A DNA stretch of 64,000 nucleotides from Actinomadura sp. DC4 (GCF_030406325.1 NZ_JAUEQY010000021.1:124001-188000); one strand, 5' to 3'; counted from the first letter of the stretch, positions 45,185 through 54,464 are shown. Numbers and translations: made by a program. The notes: generated from the letters alone by a model not told the origin.

Positions 45185-46111
45185 GTGCGTGCACTTCTCA
45201 TCGCCAACCCCAAGGCGACGACCACGTCCCGGCGAGCCCGTGACGTGCTGATGCGCGCGTTCGCCGGCGAGGTCCGTCTCGAACTGGCCGAGACCCAGCG
45301 GCGTGGCCACGCCACCGAGCTGGCCGCGCAGGCGGTCGGCGAGGGATATGACGTGGTGATCGCGCTCGGCGGCGACGGCACGGTCAACGAGGCGGTCAAC
45401 GGCCTGCTCGCCGACGGCCCCTCCCCGGACCTGCCGGCGCTCGCGGTCGTGCCCACGGGCAGCGCGAACGTGTTCGCGCGCGCTCTCGGCATGCAGAACA
45501 ACCCGCTCGACGCCGCGGGGCAGGTCCTGGAGGCGCTGCGCGCGGGCCGCAGCCGTACGGTGAGTCTCGGCCAGGCCGGGTCGCGTTATTTCACGTTCTG
45601 CGCCGGGCTGGGCCTCGACGCCGAGGTCGTGCACGCGGTCGAGCAGCTCCGCCAGAAGGGCTCGCGCGCGTACTCCACGCTCTACGCGCGTACGGCGGTG
45701 CGACAGTACTTCGTGATGACGGACCGCCGCCGGCCGGCGCTCACGCTGGAGGCGCCGGGCAAGCCGCCGCTGGGCCACATCTTCCTCGGGATCGTCTCCA
45801 ACACGGCGCCGTGGACGTACGCCGGGCGGTGGCCGATCGACCCGAGCCCGCGGGCGAGCTTCGCGACGGGGCTGGACCTGTTCGGGCTGCGGAGGTTCGA
45901 CCTGCTGTCCACGCTCGGGGTGCTGGCGCAGATCGTCCCGCCGTTCAGCCGGATGCCGCGCGGGAGCCATGTCCTGGGGGTGCACGATCTTCCGGAGTTC
46001 ACCCTGCGCTCCCGGCGCCCCATCGCGTTCCAGGTGGACGGTGACTACCTGGGGCAGCGAGAGTTCGTCACGTTCCGTTCAGTACCGAAAGCTGTGCGTG
46101 TAGTGATTTAG
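45185..46111 (+). CDS. Diacylglycerol/sphingosine kinase family lipid kinase
   Basis: A 308-residue DAGK catalytic-domain protein. It opens RALLIANPKATTTSRRARDV, with the nucleotide-binding GGDGT loop in ALGGDGTVNEAVNGL and AVVPTGSANVFARALGM after it; the C-terminal part ends PIAFQVDGDYLGQRE, where the Asp matters for activity. It would phosphorylate a lipid alcohol such as diacylglycerol. GTG 45185 gives the family N-terminus. Neighbour order equals Rv3218-whiB1. No membrane segment. Confidence 0.93.
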   Translation: MRALLIANPKATTTSRRARDVLMRAFAGEVRLELAETQRRGHATELAAQAVGEGYDVVIALGGDGTVNEAVNGLLADGPSPDLPALAVVPTGSANVFARALGMQNNPLDAAGQVLEALRAGRSRTVSLGQAGSRYFTFCAGLGLDAEVVHAVEQLRQKGSRAYSTLYARTAVRQYFVMTDRRRPALTLEAPGKPPLGHIFLGIVSNTAPWTYAGRWPIDPSPRASFATGLDLFGLRRFDLLSTLGVLAQIVPPFSRMPRGSHVLGVHDLPEFTLRSRRPIAFQVDGDYLGQREFVTFRSVPKAVRVVI

Positions 46112-46363
46112 GACGCGTGTGATCGGAGTGTTTCCTCTGTGTGACACATCCGACAGCCATACTTTGAGAAAACTTTCTCAAAGGCCTTGCGCCTCCAGGG
46201 GTGCCCTGCGAATCTCTAAAGAGGCGCCAGACGTGGGAAAACGCCACTAGCGCGCCGCAAATACATCCCGGGGCCATGCCGCACAGCACCCGGTTGTGCC
46301 CAACATCGTGAAACCGTTCACAAGTGGAGTCATCGCTTCACGCTTGACGAAGGAGTGGACCGC
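46112..46363 (+). other. whiB1 upstream region
   Basis: A 252-base regulatory gap, AT-rich in its first half. It contains the palindrome at 46162-46183. TGTGACACAT at 46139-46148 recalls half of a CRP-like site but the other half is missing. WhiB1 genes are known to have long, heavily controlled promoters. Confidence 0.5.
46162..46183. promoter_or_regulatory. Inverted repeat in whiB1 promoter region
   Basis: CTTTGAGAA-aact-TTCTCAAAG, a perfect 9-base inverted repeat with a 4-base centre, 180 bases upstream of the whiB1 start. It is AT-rich and unlike the surrounding sequence, so an operator is likely. Confidence 0.5.
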
Positions 46364-46618
46364 ATGGACTGGCGCCACCGCGCTGCCTGCCGTGACGAGG
46401 ACCCCGAGCTGTTCTTCCCGATCGGCAATACCGGCCCCGCGCTCGTACAGATCGAAGAGGCCAAGCAGGTCTGCCGTCGCTGCCCGGTGACCGAGTCGTG
46501 CCTCCAGTGGGCCCTCGGTTCCGGCCAGGACGCCGGCGTCTGGGGCGCCCTGAGCGAGGACGAGCGTCGCGCCCTGAAGCGCCGCCGCGCCCGCGCTCGC
46601 GCTCGTGCGCACGCCTGA
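46364..46618 (+). CDS. whiB1: WhiB-family iron-sulfur regulator WhiB1/WblE
   Basis: An 84-residue Wbl protein. The four [4Fe-4S] cysteines are at 9, 37, 40 and 46 (RAAC, VCRRCPVTESC), positions identical to those of M. tuberculosis WhiB1; then GVWGALSEDERRALKRRRARARARA gives the G[VI]WGG-type turn and a basic tail for DNA. WhiB1 binds the primary sigma factor and responds to nitric oxide; it is essential in mycobacteria. ATG 46364 is chosen because GAAGGAG lies 8 bases upstream. Lipid kinase upstream and pdtaS downstream (convergent) match the mycobacterial order. Confidence 0.96.
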   Translation: MDWRHRAACRDEDPELFFPIGNTGPALVQIEEAKQVCRRCPVTESCLQWALGSGQDAGVWGALSEDERRALKRRRARARARAHA

Positions 46619-46681
46619 ACCGCCTCTTCTCACCCGGGCACCGCGCCTCCGGATTGGACCCGCGGCCCTGCCCGCCCTGAG

Positions 46682-46705
46682 CGCCCGTGGACTCGTCCAC
46701 GGGCG
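46682..46705. terminator. Terminator between whiB1 and pdtaS
   Basis: CGCCCGTGGAC-tc-GTCCACGGGCG with TTT after it; 11 paired bases. The 233 bases from here to the pdtaS stop contain nothing recognisable. Confidence 0.85.
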
Positions 46706-46938
46706 TTTCGCTTCCCCATGCCCCCCGCGTGAGGAGACGCGCCACTTTCGCGCAGGTGAACCTCGCCGGCAACACCGCTTGACACGACGCCCGCTCTGCC
46801 CCGCGGGTTCCCCGGGTCGCCGCGGAAACTCTCGCCGGGACAGACGCCGCAGGGCGCATGGTCACGCTGGTGATCTGTCGCCTCCCCCGGCCGACGGCTC
46901 CCCGACCATAACTTCCCCCACCGGCACGGTCCCACGCC

Positions 46939-48438
46939 TCAGCCGGGTGGGGTCCTCGGGATCTGGTCGAGCGGGATGTCCAGCCTGACCTCCGTACCCC
47001 CGCCCTCCCTGCGGCGGAGCTCGAGGACCCCGCCCAGCTCACCGACGATCAGCGTGCGGACGATCTGCAGGCCCAGGCTCGCCGCCGACTCCACGTCGAA
47101 CCCCTCCGGCAGGCCCTTCCCGTTGTCGGCCACCACCACGCCGAGGCGCTCGGCGGTGCACGACACCACGACCTCCAGCAGCCCGGAGTTGTCGGTCAGC
47201 CCGTGTTCGAGGGCGTTCTGCAGCAGCTCGGTCAAGACCATGGCGAGCGGCGTCGCGATCGCCGCCGGGAGGATCCCGAAACCGCCGATCCGCTTCGGCC
47301 GTACGCGCGTCTCCGGGGCCGACACCTCCCCCGCCATCGCCATCACGCGGTCCGCGATGTCGTCGAAGTCGATCAGCTCCTCGGGCGTGTGCGAGAGCGT
47401 CTCGTGCACGATCGCGATCGAGCCCACGCGGCGTACGGCCTCCTCCAGCGCGGCGCGGCCCTCCGGCACCTGCAGCCGGCGGGCCTGCAGGCGCAGCAGC
47501 GCGGCGACCGTCTGCAGGTTGTTCTTCACCCGGTGGTGGATCTCGCGGATCGTCGCGTCCTTGGTCATCAGCTCCCGGTCGCGCCACCGCAGCTCCGTGA
47601 CGTCGCGCAGCAGCACGAGCGCGCCCGTACGGTGGTTGTCGACGATCAGCGGGATGGCGCGGAGCTGTACGACCGCGCCGTTGGCCTCGATCTCGGTCTC
47701 GCGGGCCGCGCGGCCTCCGGCGACCATGGCCAGGGAGTCGTCGACCGGCGCGGTGTTCAGGCGGGCGGTCGTGTCGCTCAGCTGCGTGCCGGCCAGGTCG
47801 GTCGCCAGGCCGAGACGGCGGTAGGCGGACTGGGCGTTCGGGCTGGCGTACAACACCCGGCCCTCCCGGTCGACGCGCAGCAGGCCGTCGCCGACGCGCG
47901 GGGACCGGGCGAGGTTGGGCTCCTGCTCGGGGAACGGGAACCGCCCGTCATTGATCATCTTCGCCAGGTCGCTGGCGCTCTGGAGGTAGGTCAGCTCCAG
48001 CCGGCTCGGGGTGCGCGCCGAGCTGAGGTTGGTGCTGCGCTGGATGACCCCGAGGATGTGCTTGCCGCGGCGTACGGGAATGGACTCCTCGCGTACAGGG
48101 ATGCCGCTGCCCCACTCCGGGTCGCCCTCGCGGACGATGCGGCCCTCGCGGTAGGCGATGTCGACCAGGTTGCGGCGGCCGCGGCCGGCGACGACGCCCA
48201 CGAGATCCTTCGGGTACGCCGTCGGGCCCGTGGTCGGGCGTATCTGAGCCACCGCCACCCACCCGTCCACCTCGCCGGGCGCGACCTGGTGACTGGAGCT
48301 CTTGGGGACCCAGAGCACGAGGTCGGCGAAGGACAGATCGGCGAGAAGCTGCCAGTCCGACACCAGCGAGTGGATCCACTCGAGATCCTCGGTGGCGAGG
48401 TCGGTGTGCTTCTTGATCAAGTCGCTCAACGTGGGCAC
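46939..48438 (-). CDS. pdtaS: Sensor histidine kinase PdtaS (HWE/HisKA_2 type)
   Basis: A 499-residue cytoplasmic kinase. Residues 1-150 form a GAF-like domain (SLVSDWQLLADLSFADLVLWVP, AQIRPTTGPTAYPKDLVG), about 175-285 a PAS domain (GDGLLRVDREGRVLYASPNA), then HisKA_2 with the phospho-acceptor His in REIHHRVKNNLQTVAALLRLQ and a HATPase with LQNALEHGLTDNSG, VVADNGKGLPEGFD and SLGLQIVRTL. It matches PdtaS, which signals to the ANTAR RNA-binding regulator PdtaR (not in this window). GTG 48438; only 27 bases separate it from bioF start, so one divergent promoter region is very short. Confidence 0.93.
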   Translation of the reverse strand: MPTLSDLIKKHTDLATEDLEWIHSLVSDWQLLADLSFADLVLWVPKSSSHQVAPGEVDGWVAVAQIRPTTGPTAYPKDLVGVVAGRGRRNLVDIAYREGRIVREGDPEWGSGIPVREESIPVRRGKHILGVIQRSTNLSSARTPSRLELTYLQSASDLAKMINDGRFPFPEQEPNLARSPRVGDGLLRVDREGRVLYASPNAQSAYRRLGLATDLAGTQLSDTTARLNTAPVDDSLAMVAGGRAARETEIEANGAVVQLRAIPLIVDNHRTGALVLLRDVTELRWRDRELMTKDATIREIHHRVKNNLQTVAALLRLQARRLQVPEGRAALEEAVRRVGSIAIVHETLSHTPEELIDFDDIADRVMAMAGEVSAPETRVRPKRIGGFGILPAAIATPLAMVLTELLQNALEHGLTDNSGLLEVVVSCTAERLGVVVADNGKGLPEGFDVESAASLGLQIVRTLIVGELGGVLELRRREGGGTEVRLDIPLDQIPRTPPG

Positions 48439-48465
48439 GACTGCATCATCGCAGGTGGTACTGGC

Positions 48466-49644
48466 ATGATTCGGCGCGTGGATCCTCTCGACCGGCTGAC
48501 GGCCGCGACCCGTGAGCGTACGGCCGCCGGGCTGCGCCGCACCCTGCGACCTCGTACCCCTGACGACGAGCCGCTCGACCTGGCCTCCAACGACTACCTC
48601 GGGCTCTCGCGCGACCCGCGGCTGGCCGAGGGCGCGATCGAGGCCGTACGCACGTGGGGCACCGGGTCGACCGGCTCGCGGCTCGTCACCGGCACCACCG
48701 AGCTGCACGCCGCGCTGGAGGACCGGCTCGCGGCCTTCACCGGGGCGCCGTCCGCGCTGGTGTTCTCCTCCGGCTACCTCGCCAACCTCGGCGCGCTGAC
48801 CGCGCTGCGGCCGGGCCTGGTCGTCTCCGACCGCGGCAACCACGCCTCGCTCATCGACGGCTGCCGCCTCGCCCGCTGCCCGGTCGTCGTCACGCCGCAC
48901 CGCGACATCGCCGCGGTGGACGCCGCGCTCGACGGCGCGCGCGACGCGGTCGTGGTCACCGACGCGGTCTTCTCCGTCGACGGCGACCTCGCCCCGCTCC
49001 GCGAACTCCACGAGGTCGTACGCCGCCGGGGCGCGCTGCTCGTGATCGACGAGGCGCACGCGCTCGGCGTCGTGGGCCCCGGCGGGCGGGGCGCGGCGTA
49101 CGCGGCGGGTCTCGCCGGCGAGCGCGACGTGATCCTGACCGTCACCCTGTCGAAGTCGCTCGGCTCCCAGGGCGGCGCCGTGCTGGGCGCGCCGGAGGTC
49201 GTCGAGACCCTCGTCGACACCGCGCGCTCCTTCGTCTTCGACACCGGCCTCGCGCCGGCGCCGGCCGGCGCGGCGCTCGCCGCCCTCGGCGTCCTCGCCG
49301 CGGAGCCCGGCCTGGCCGAGCGCGCCCGCGACCGCGCACGCCGCCTCGCCGCGGCCGCCGATGCCCTCGGCCTGGAGACGACGTCGCCGGCGGCCGCGGT
49401 GGTGCCGGTCGTCATCGGCGGCCCGTCCGAGGCCGTACGCGCCGCGGAGATCTGCGCCGGACACGGGGTACGCGTGGGCTGCTTCCGGCCGCCGTCGGTC
49501 CCGCACGGCCGCGCGTGCCTGCGTCTCACGGCCCGCGCGACCCTCGGGGAGGCAGAACTCACAGCGGTCACCAGAGCCTTGGCTGGTGTCAGAGAGCAGA
49601 TCGGCCCGTACGCTGCTCGTAACGCCGAAGCGACGCGGCGGTGA
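48466..49644 (+). CDS. bioF: 8-amino-7-oxononanoate synthase
   Basis: A 392-residue PLP-dependent enzyme joining pimeloyl-thioester and alanine in biotin synthesis. Landmarks: LDLASNDYLGLSRDPRL, WGTGSTGSRLVTGTTELH, VFSSGYLANLGAL, VIDEAHALGVVGPGGRG and the PLP Lys in LTVTLSKSLGSQGGAV. It could be confused with KBL or ALA synthase, but nearby bioD and bioB settle it. ATG 48466 is preceded by AGGTGG; GTG 48478 is an alternative. It is followed after 15 bases by a DasR-like gene. Confidence 0.9.
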   Translation: MIRRVDPLDRLTAATRERTAAGLRRTLRPRTPDDEPLDLASNDYLGLSRDPRLAEGAIEAVRTWGTGSTGSRLVTGTTELHAALEDRLAAFTGAPSALVFSSGYLANLGALTALRPGLVVSDRGNHASLIDGCRLARCPVVVTPHRDIAAVDAALDGARDAVVVTDAVFSVDGDLAPLRELHEVVRRRGALLVIDEAHALGVVGPGGRGAAYAAGLAGERDVILTVTLSKSLGSQGGAVLGAPEVVETLVDTARSFVFDTGLAPAPAGAALAALGVLAAEPGLAERARDRARRLAAAADALGLETTSPAAAVVPVVIGGPSEAVRAAEICAGHGVRVGCFRPPSVPHGRACLRLTARATLGEAELTAVTRALAGVREQIGPYAARNAEATRR

Positions 49645-49659
49645 ACGTGAGGAGAGCGT

Positions 49660-50412
49660 GTGACGGCTGAGCGAGCACCGGAGCTGGGGGTGGAACCTCG
49701 CGTTCCAAAGTACTACCGGTTGAAGAAGCACCTCGTCGAGCTGACGGAGGCGCTGGCTCCGGGGAGCCCACTGCCCCCTGAGCGCAGCCTGGCGGAAAAG
49801 TACGGGACGTCGAGGACCACGGTCCGGCAGGCCCTGGCGGAGTTGGTGATCGAGGGACGCCTGCAACGCATCCAGGGCAAGGGCACGTTCGTCGCCAAGC
49901 CGAAGGTCGCCCAGGAGCTGCAGCTCGTCAGCTACACCGAGGACATGCGGCACCACGGGCTGAGCCCCGAGACGCGCATACTCGACATCGGCTACGTCAC
50001 CGCCGACGAACAACTCGCGACCCTGCTCGCCATCCGCCCCGGCGGCCGCGCGCTGCGCATACACCGCCTCCGGCTGGCCGACGGCGAGCCGATGTCGATC
50101 GACACGTCGCTGCTGCCGGCCCGCCGCTTCCCGGGCCTGCGCAAGGAACTGCCCCGCCACAAGTCGCTGTACGAGACGCTCGCCACGGCGTACGACGTGC
50201 ACCTGGCCGAGGCGGAGGAGACCATCGAGACCGTGCTGGCCACACCGGAGGACGCCCAGCTCCTGGGCGTCGACGTCGGCCTGCCGCTCCTCCTGCTGTC
50301 CCGGCACGCCTTCGACCTCGCCGGCGAACCGGTCGAGTGGGCCCAGTCGCTCTACCGCGGCGACCGCTACAAGTTCATCACCCGCCTGCGCCGCCAGCAG
50401 GAGACCCCGTAA
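49660..50412 (+). CDS. dasR: GntR/HutC-family regulator, DasR-like
   Basis: A 250-residue GntR regulator: winged helix in [40 protein letters not shown] and [14 protein letters not shown], then a UTRA sensor domain from [20 protein letters not shown] to the closing [11 protein letters not shown]. Large parts ([52 protein letters not shown]) equal what I remember of Streptomyces DasR, which senses glucosamine-6-phosphate. No GlcNAc transport or chitin genes and no dre-like site (TGGTCTAGACCA) are seen nearby; instead it stands inside the biotin block, probably cotranscribed with bioF. GTG 49660 behind GAGGAG. Confidence 0.88.
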   Translation: MTAERAPELGVEPRVPKYYRLKKHLVELTEALAPGSPLPPERSLAEKYGTSRTTVRQALAELVIEGRLQRIQGKGTFVAKPKVAQELQLVSYTEDMRHHGLSPETRILDIGYVTADEQLATLLAIRPGGRALRIHRLRLADGEPMSIDTSLLPARRFPGLRKELPRHKSLYETLATAYDVHLAEAEETIETVLATPEDAQLLGVDVGLPLLLLSRHAFDLAGEPVEWAQSLYRGDRYKFITRLRRQQETP

Positions 50413-50488
50413 CGACGTCTCCCCGCCCGGATCGCCCGATCTGAGTACGCTGAGCGAAAACGTTTCCTAGGACGAACGGGAGCTGATC

Positions 50489-51163
50489 GTGCGGGCGGAG
50501 TCACCGAACCTGAGCGCCGTGGCCCACTACCACACGCTTCCGGACACTCCGTACAACCTGTGGTTGAGCGACGAGCTCGCCGACCATCTCCACCTCCCCG
50601 ACGACGGCACCAGGGTCGAGGTCGTCGGTGGGGAGATGGTCGTGTCGCCGGGGCCGACCTACGATCACAACTTGATCGTGCAGGACGTCCAGCGTGCCCT
50701 CTTCGCCGTGGAGATAGCCGAGCCGGACTTCCCGTGGCGGTGCGTGCACACCATGGACCTGAATCTGAGCGACATCCGCGACGGCTACATCCCCGACCTC
50801 ATCGTCCTGGACGCGGAACTCGCGGCCAAGGCGAGGGACGCGCACGCCCGGCATCTGCTTCCGGAGCAGGTGGAGATGGTCGTGGAGGTCACCTCGCTCT
50901 CGAACGCGGCCGACGACCGGCAGCCCGTGCTGAGACGTTCCACCGGCACCAAGTGGAACGGGTACGCCCAGGTGAAGGTGCCGTACTACCTCCTGATCGA
51001 CCGCGCGCCCCGCAGCGTCCAGGCCGTGCTCTACTCCGACCCGGACCCCGAATCCGGCGCCTACCTGCACTTCGAGTCGTGGACGTTCGGTGAGCCCATC
51101 CGGCTCCCGGAGCCTTTCGGCTTCGAGATCGTCACCGACGAGTGGCGGCCCTGGGACGCCTGA
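50489..51163 (+). CDS. Uma2-family (DUF820) putative endonuclease, copy 1
   Basis: A 224-residue PD-(D/E)XK-like protein. GTRVEVVGGEMVVSPGPTYDHN, the acidic core GYIPDLIVLD and EMVVEVTSLSNAADDR supply the Asp and Glu-x-Val of the site; the motif Lys is not clear (TGTKWNGYAQV may serve). Uma2/DUF820 proteins multiply in actinomycetes and cyanobacteria and their nuclease activity is mostly untested. GTG 50489 behind CGGGAGC. A degenerate tandem copy follows. Confidence 0.85.
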   Translation: MRAESPNLSAVAHYHTLPDTPYNLWLSDELADHLHLPDDGTRVEVVGGEMVVSPGPTYDHNLIVQDVQRALFAVEIAEPDFPWRCVHTMDLNLSDIRDGYIPDLIVLDAELAAKARDAHARHLLPEQVEMVVEVTSLSNAADDRQPVLRRSTGTKWNGYAQVKVPYYLLIDRAPRSVQAVLYSDPDPESGAYLHFESWTFGEPIRLPEPFGFEIVTDEWRPWDA

Positions 51164-51836
51164 ACGCCGGCAGGGGTTCGTCATCCGCCGGCGCCGCGAC
51201 CAGGAGCCCCGTAGCTCACATCCCCGACCGGTTCGAGTCCGCGGCGAACTCGCCGACCATCTCCACCTCCCGAAAGACGGCACCAGAGTCGAGGTCGCCG
51301 GAGGAGAGATCGTCGTGTCGCCGGGACCAACGTTGGAACACAACCTCATTGTCGGCGCCATCCAGAATCGCCTCACGGAGGCGCGCGTGGTGAACCCTGA
51401 GTTCCCTCGGCGCCGTGTTCAGACGACGGACCTCAATCTCGTCCGGATCAGCGACGGATACGTTCCCGATCTCCTGGTCATCACGAATGACGTCGCCGCG
51501 GAGGTCCGGCAGAGTCGCGCCCGGCATCTGCTGCCGGACCAGGTCGGCCTAGTGGCCGAGGTGACATCGAGGTCCAACGCCTCGAACGACAGAGAGCCCG
51601 GCCATCTGCGGCCCGTTTCCACTAAGTGGAGCGGCTACGCCTCCACCGGCATCGCCCACTACCTGCTCATCGAACGTGATCCTCGCGCTCCCCAGTCGGT
51701 CCTGTACACCGAGCCCGACCCGGAGACGGGCAGGTACCAGACCATGACCGCGTGGAAGTTCGGAGAGACGATCCAGCTGCCGGAGCCGTTCGGGGCCGAG
51801 ATCCCGACCGACGAATGGGAGCCCTGGGAGATCTGA
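51090..51836 (+). CDS. Uma2-family protein, 5'-damaged tandem copy 2
   Basis: Homology to copy 1 begins at 51246 (ELADHLHLPKDGTRVEVAGG) and continues to the end (IQLPEPFGAEIPTDEWEPWE) at about 65-70% identity; DNA is alike too. The first 25 residues of copy 1 have no in-frame counterpart: a VAH-x residue stretch appears at 51211 in another frame, so a short deletion and frameshift removed the start. The only in-frame start codon is a GTG at 51090 inside copy 1, without a ribosome site. Catalytic GYVPDLLVITND and LVAEVTSRSN remain. It is probably a pseudogene or a poorly expressed gene. Confidence 0.6.
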   Translation: MSPSGSRSLSASRSSPTSGGPGTPERRQGFVIRRRRDQEPRSSHPRPVRVRGELADHLHLPKDGTRVEVAGGEIVVSPGPTLEHNLIVGAIQNRLTEARVVNPEFPRRRVQTTDLNLVRISDGYVPDLLVITNDVAAEVRQSRARHLLPDQVGLVAEVTSRSNASNDREPGHLRPVSTKWSGYASTGIAHYLLIERDPRAPQSVLYTEPDPETGRYQTMTAWKFGETIQLPEPFGAEIPTDEWEPWEI

Positions 51837-51894
51837 CCCCGCCCGCACGCGTCCGCGATGAGGCGGGGTATGAACAGTCGCTAGAGTCACGCGG

Positions 51895-52650
51895 GTGAGT
51901 GTGATCGTCGTGACCGGGACCGACACCGGGGTGGGGAAGACCGTCGTCACGGCGGCGGTGGCGGCGCTGGCCCGTACGCGCGGGGCCTCCGTCGCCGTGG
52001 TCAAGCCCGCGCAGACGGGGGCGCGGCCCGGGATACCCGGTGACCTGGACGAGGTGCGCCGGCTCGCCGGCGTCACGGACCTGCACGAGTTCGCCCGCTA
52101 CTCCCCCGCCCTCGCCCCCGCCGCGGCCGCCCGTCTGGCCGGGCTGCCCGCGCCCGACCTGCGCACGTGCGCCGCGCAGGTCAGGGCGCTCGACCGGGAC
52201 CTCGTCATCGTCGAGGGCGCCGGCGGGCTGCTCGTACGGTTCGACGACGACGGCGCGACCCTCGCCGACCTGGCCCACGACCTCGGCGCCTCCGTGCTCG
52301 TCGCCGTGCGCTCCGGGCTCGGCACGCTGAACCACACCGCGCTGACGCTGGAGGCGATGGCCGGCCGCGGCCTCGACCTGGCCGGGATCGTCATCGGCTC
52401 GTGGCCGCGCCGGCCCGGCCTGGACGACCTGTGCGACGTCCGCGACCTGGAGACCATCGCGGCCCGGCCGCTGTCAGGGGCGATCAGGGAGCGGTCCGGA
52501 ACGCTCGACGGGCCGGAGTTCCTGCTCGCCGCCCGCGACGGGCTCGCGCCGCACCTTGGGGGAGCCTTCGACCCGGCCTCGTTCCGGGAGGATTGTCACA
52601 CCCGTGCGCAGACGTACGGGGAACTCATCCCACGAGAGGAAGAACCGTGA
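51895..52650 (+). CDS. bioD: ATP-dependent dethiobiotin synthetase
   Basis: A 251-residue P-loop carboxylase: [21 protein letters not shown] is the Walker A region, VVKPAQTG the substrate loop, and [13 protein letters not shown] the second signature. It closes the ureido ring of diaminopelargonic acid. GTG 51895. Its TGA overlaps the bioB GTG, so the two are coupled. It ends with an extra C-terminal piece of about 40 residues ([14 protein letters not shown]). bioA is not in this window. Confidence 0.93.
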   Translation: MSVIVVTGTDTGVGKTVVTAAVAALARTRGASVAVVKPAQTGARPGIPGDLDEVRRLAGVTDLHEFARYSPALAPAAAARLAGLPAPDLRTCAAQVRALDRDLVIVEGAGGLLVRFDDDGATLADLAHDLGASVLVAVRSGLGTLNHTALTLEAMAGRGLDLAGIVIGSWPRRPGLDDLCDVRDLETIAARPLSGAIRERSGTLDGPEFLLAARDGLAPHLGGAFDPASFREDCHTRAQTYGELIPREEEP

Positions 52651-53651
52651 GAGACACCACCGACATTCTCTCCGTCGCGCGTGCCCAGGTGCTCGAGCGG
52701 GGTGAAGGCCTGAAGGAAGGCCAGGTCTACGAGTGCCTGACGCTTCCCGACGACCGGGTGGAGGAACTGCTCGCGCTCGCCCACGAGGTGCGCATGAAGT
52801 GGTGCGGGCCCGAGGTCGAGGTGGAGGGCATCATCTCGGTCAAGACCGGCGGCTGCCCGGAGGACTGTCACTTCTGCTCCCAGTCGGGCCAGTTCGAGTC
52901 GCCCGTACGCGCCGCGTGGCTGGACATCCCCTCTCTCGTACGCGCAGCGAAGGAGACGGCCGCCACGGGCGCGACGGAGTTCTGCATCGTCGCCGCCGTG
53001 CGCGGGCCGGACGAGCGGCTGATGAGCCAGGTGCGCGACGGCGTCGAGGCGATCAACAAGGAGGTGGACATCAACATCGCGTGCTCGCTCGGCATGCTGA
53101 CGCAGAAGCAGGTCGACGAGCTCGCGGCGATGGGCGTCCACCGCTACAACCACAACCTCGAGGCGCCGAAGTCCCACTTCCACAACGTCGTGACGACCCA
53201 CACGTGGGATGAGCGCTGGGAGACGTGCGAGATGGTGCGCGCGGCCGGCATGGAGCTGTGCTGCGGCGGCATCGTCGGCATGGGCGAGACGGTCGAGCAG
53301 CGGGCGGAGTTCGCCGCGCAGCTCGGTGAACTGGAGCCCGACGAGGTGCCGCTCAACTTCCTCAATCCCCGGCCCGGCACGCCGTTCGCCGAGTACCCCC
53401 TGGTGGAGGGCGCGGAGGCGCTCAAGACCATCGCGGCGTTCCGGCTGGCGCTGCCCCGGACGATCCTGAGGTACGCGGGCGGTCGCGAGCTGACGCTCGG
53501 CGACCTCGGCACCAAGTCGGGCATGCTCGGCGGGATCAACGCGATCATCGTCGGTAACTACCTCACCACGCTGGGCCGCTCCACCGGTAGTGACCTGGAG
53601 ATGCTCGGTGAGTTGAAAATGCCCATCAAGGCACTGTCACGAACTCTCTAG
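52647..53651 (+). CDS. bioB: Biotin synthase (radical SAM)
   Basis: A 334-residue radical-SAM enzyme inserting sulfur into dethiobiotin. The [4Fe-4S]-SAM motif is [11 protein letters not shown] (Cys-x3-Cys-x2-Cys), with KTGG upstream; the [2Fe-2S] cysteines are in NIACSLGM and [12 protein letters not shown] together with the conserved Arg in [15 protein letters not shown] 52647 follows GAGAGGAAG. Actinobacterial BioB of this type is known to need the auxiliary protein BsaP; a candidate lies at 57.1 kb. Confidence 0.95.
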   Translation: MRDTTDILSVARAQVLERGEGLKEGQVYECLTLPDDRVEELLALAHEVRMKWCGPEVEVEGIISVKTGGCPEDCHFCSQSGQFESPVRAAWLDIPSLVRAAKETAATGATEFCIVAAVRGPDERLMSQVRDGVEAINKEVDINIACSLGMLTQKQVDELAAMGVHRYNHNLEAPKSHFHNVVTTHTWDERWETCEMVRAAGMELCCGGIVGMGETVEQRAEFAAQLGELEPDEVPLNFLNPRPGTPFAEYPLVEGAEALKTIAAFRLALPRTILRYAGGRELTLGDLGTKSGMLGGINAIIVGNYLTTLGRSTGSDLEMLGELKMPIKALSRTL

Positions 53652-53708
53652 AACCGGCCGGCGCCCACTACCGTCGGAGTTCGGAGGACTACCGGACAGA
53701 GGATGGTC

Positions 53709-54464
53709 ATGATGAGAACGGCGGTAGGGGCGGCTCTCGGCGGCGTCGCGCTGCTCGTCTCCGGGTGTGCCGGAGACTCTCAGGCCCAGATCGACGACTC
53801 GACGTCCCCGAGCCTCGGCTCGGCGAACGCGCTCGTGCTGCGCACGATGACCTCTGGGGGCATCGCCGGCCTGGGCGCTCCCGGCAGCATGCCGGACTTC
53901 TCGCTGTACGGCGACGGGCGCGCGATCGCCGGCCGGACGCACCCGATGGAGTACCACCTCACGCCGCCGGCGCTCCGGCGGCTCGTCGCCGACGCGTCCA
54001 AGGCCGGGCTCGCCACTCCGCGTACGGTCGACAACCCGAACATCGCCGACGCGATGTACAAGGTCATCACGTTCGTGACCGGCGGCCGGGCCCGTACGAC
54101 GCGGGTCATCCAGGGCGGCGGCCCCGCCGACGACGCGGCCGTGCGGTTCCTGCCGCGCCTCGACCCCGCGGGCTGGCCTCGCGGCGACCAGAGCGCCGCC
54201 CCCAAGCCGTACCACCCCAAGCGGCTGGCCGTGCTCGCCGTCGCCTCGGCGGGTGAGAGTTCCGGGGCCCCGTGGCCGTTCAAGCCGCTGACCGCCGGCA
54301 CCCCCCTCGGCGGCCGCACCTGCACGGTGCTCACGGGCGGCGACGTCGCCAAGGCCGAGGCCCTGGCGGACCGGCCCGAGTGGCGCTACCACGGGCGGAC
54401 CTACCGCGTCACCCTGCGCCCGCTGCTGCCCGACGAGCAGAACTGCGCGGCGCTGGCCCACTGA
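53709..54464 (+). CDS. Hypothetical secreted lipoprotein
   Basis: A 251-residue lipoprotein of unknown function. The signal peptide MRTAVGAALGGVALLVSGC ends in a good lipobox. The mature part has no recognised domain; it includes MPDFSLYGDGRAIAGR, LTPPALRRLVADASKAGL and a late Cys pair (RTCTVLTG and EQNCAALAH). Of three close ATGs, 53709 has the best spacing from GAGG. It lies 57 bases after bioB on the same strand. Confidence 0.8.
   Translation: MMRTAVGAALGGVALLVSGCAGDSQAQIDDSTSPSLGSANALVLRTMTSGGIAGLGAPGSMPDFSLYGDGRAIAGRTHPMEYHLTPPALRRLVADASKAGLATPRTVDNPNIADAMYKVITFVTGGRARTTRVIQGGGPADDAAVRFLPRLDPAGWPRGDQSAAPKPYHPKRLAVLAVASAGESSGAPWPFKPLTAGTPLGGRTCTVLTGGDVAKAEALADRPEWRYHGRTYRVTLRPLLPDEQNCAALAH

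Noticed and set aside
46139-46160. CRP-like site before whiB1 (TGTGACACAT)
   Set aside because: Only one half-site TGTGA is present; the second half TCACA at the right spacing is missing.
51205-51245. tRNA-like stretch with GTAGCTCA and GGTTCGAGTCC
   Set aside because: The D-arm-like and T-loop-like words are only about 18 bases apart, the T-stem does not pair and there is no anticodon arm. It coincides with the damaged start of the second Uma2 copy and is taken as chance.
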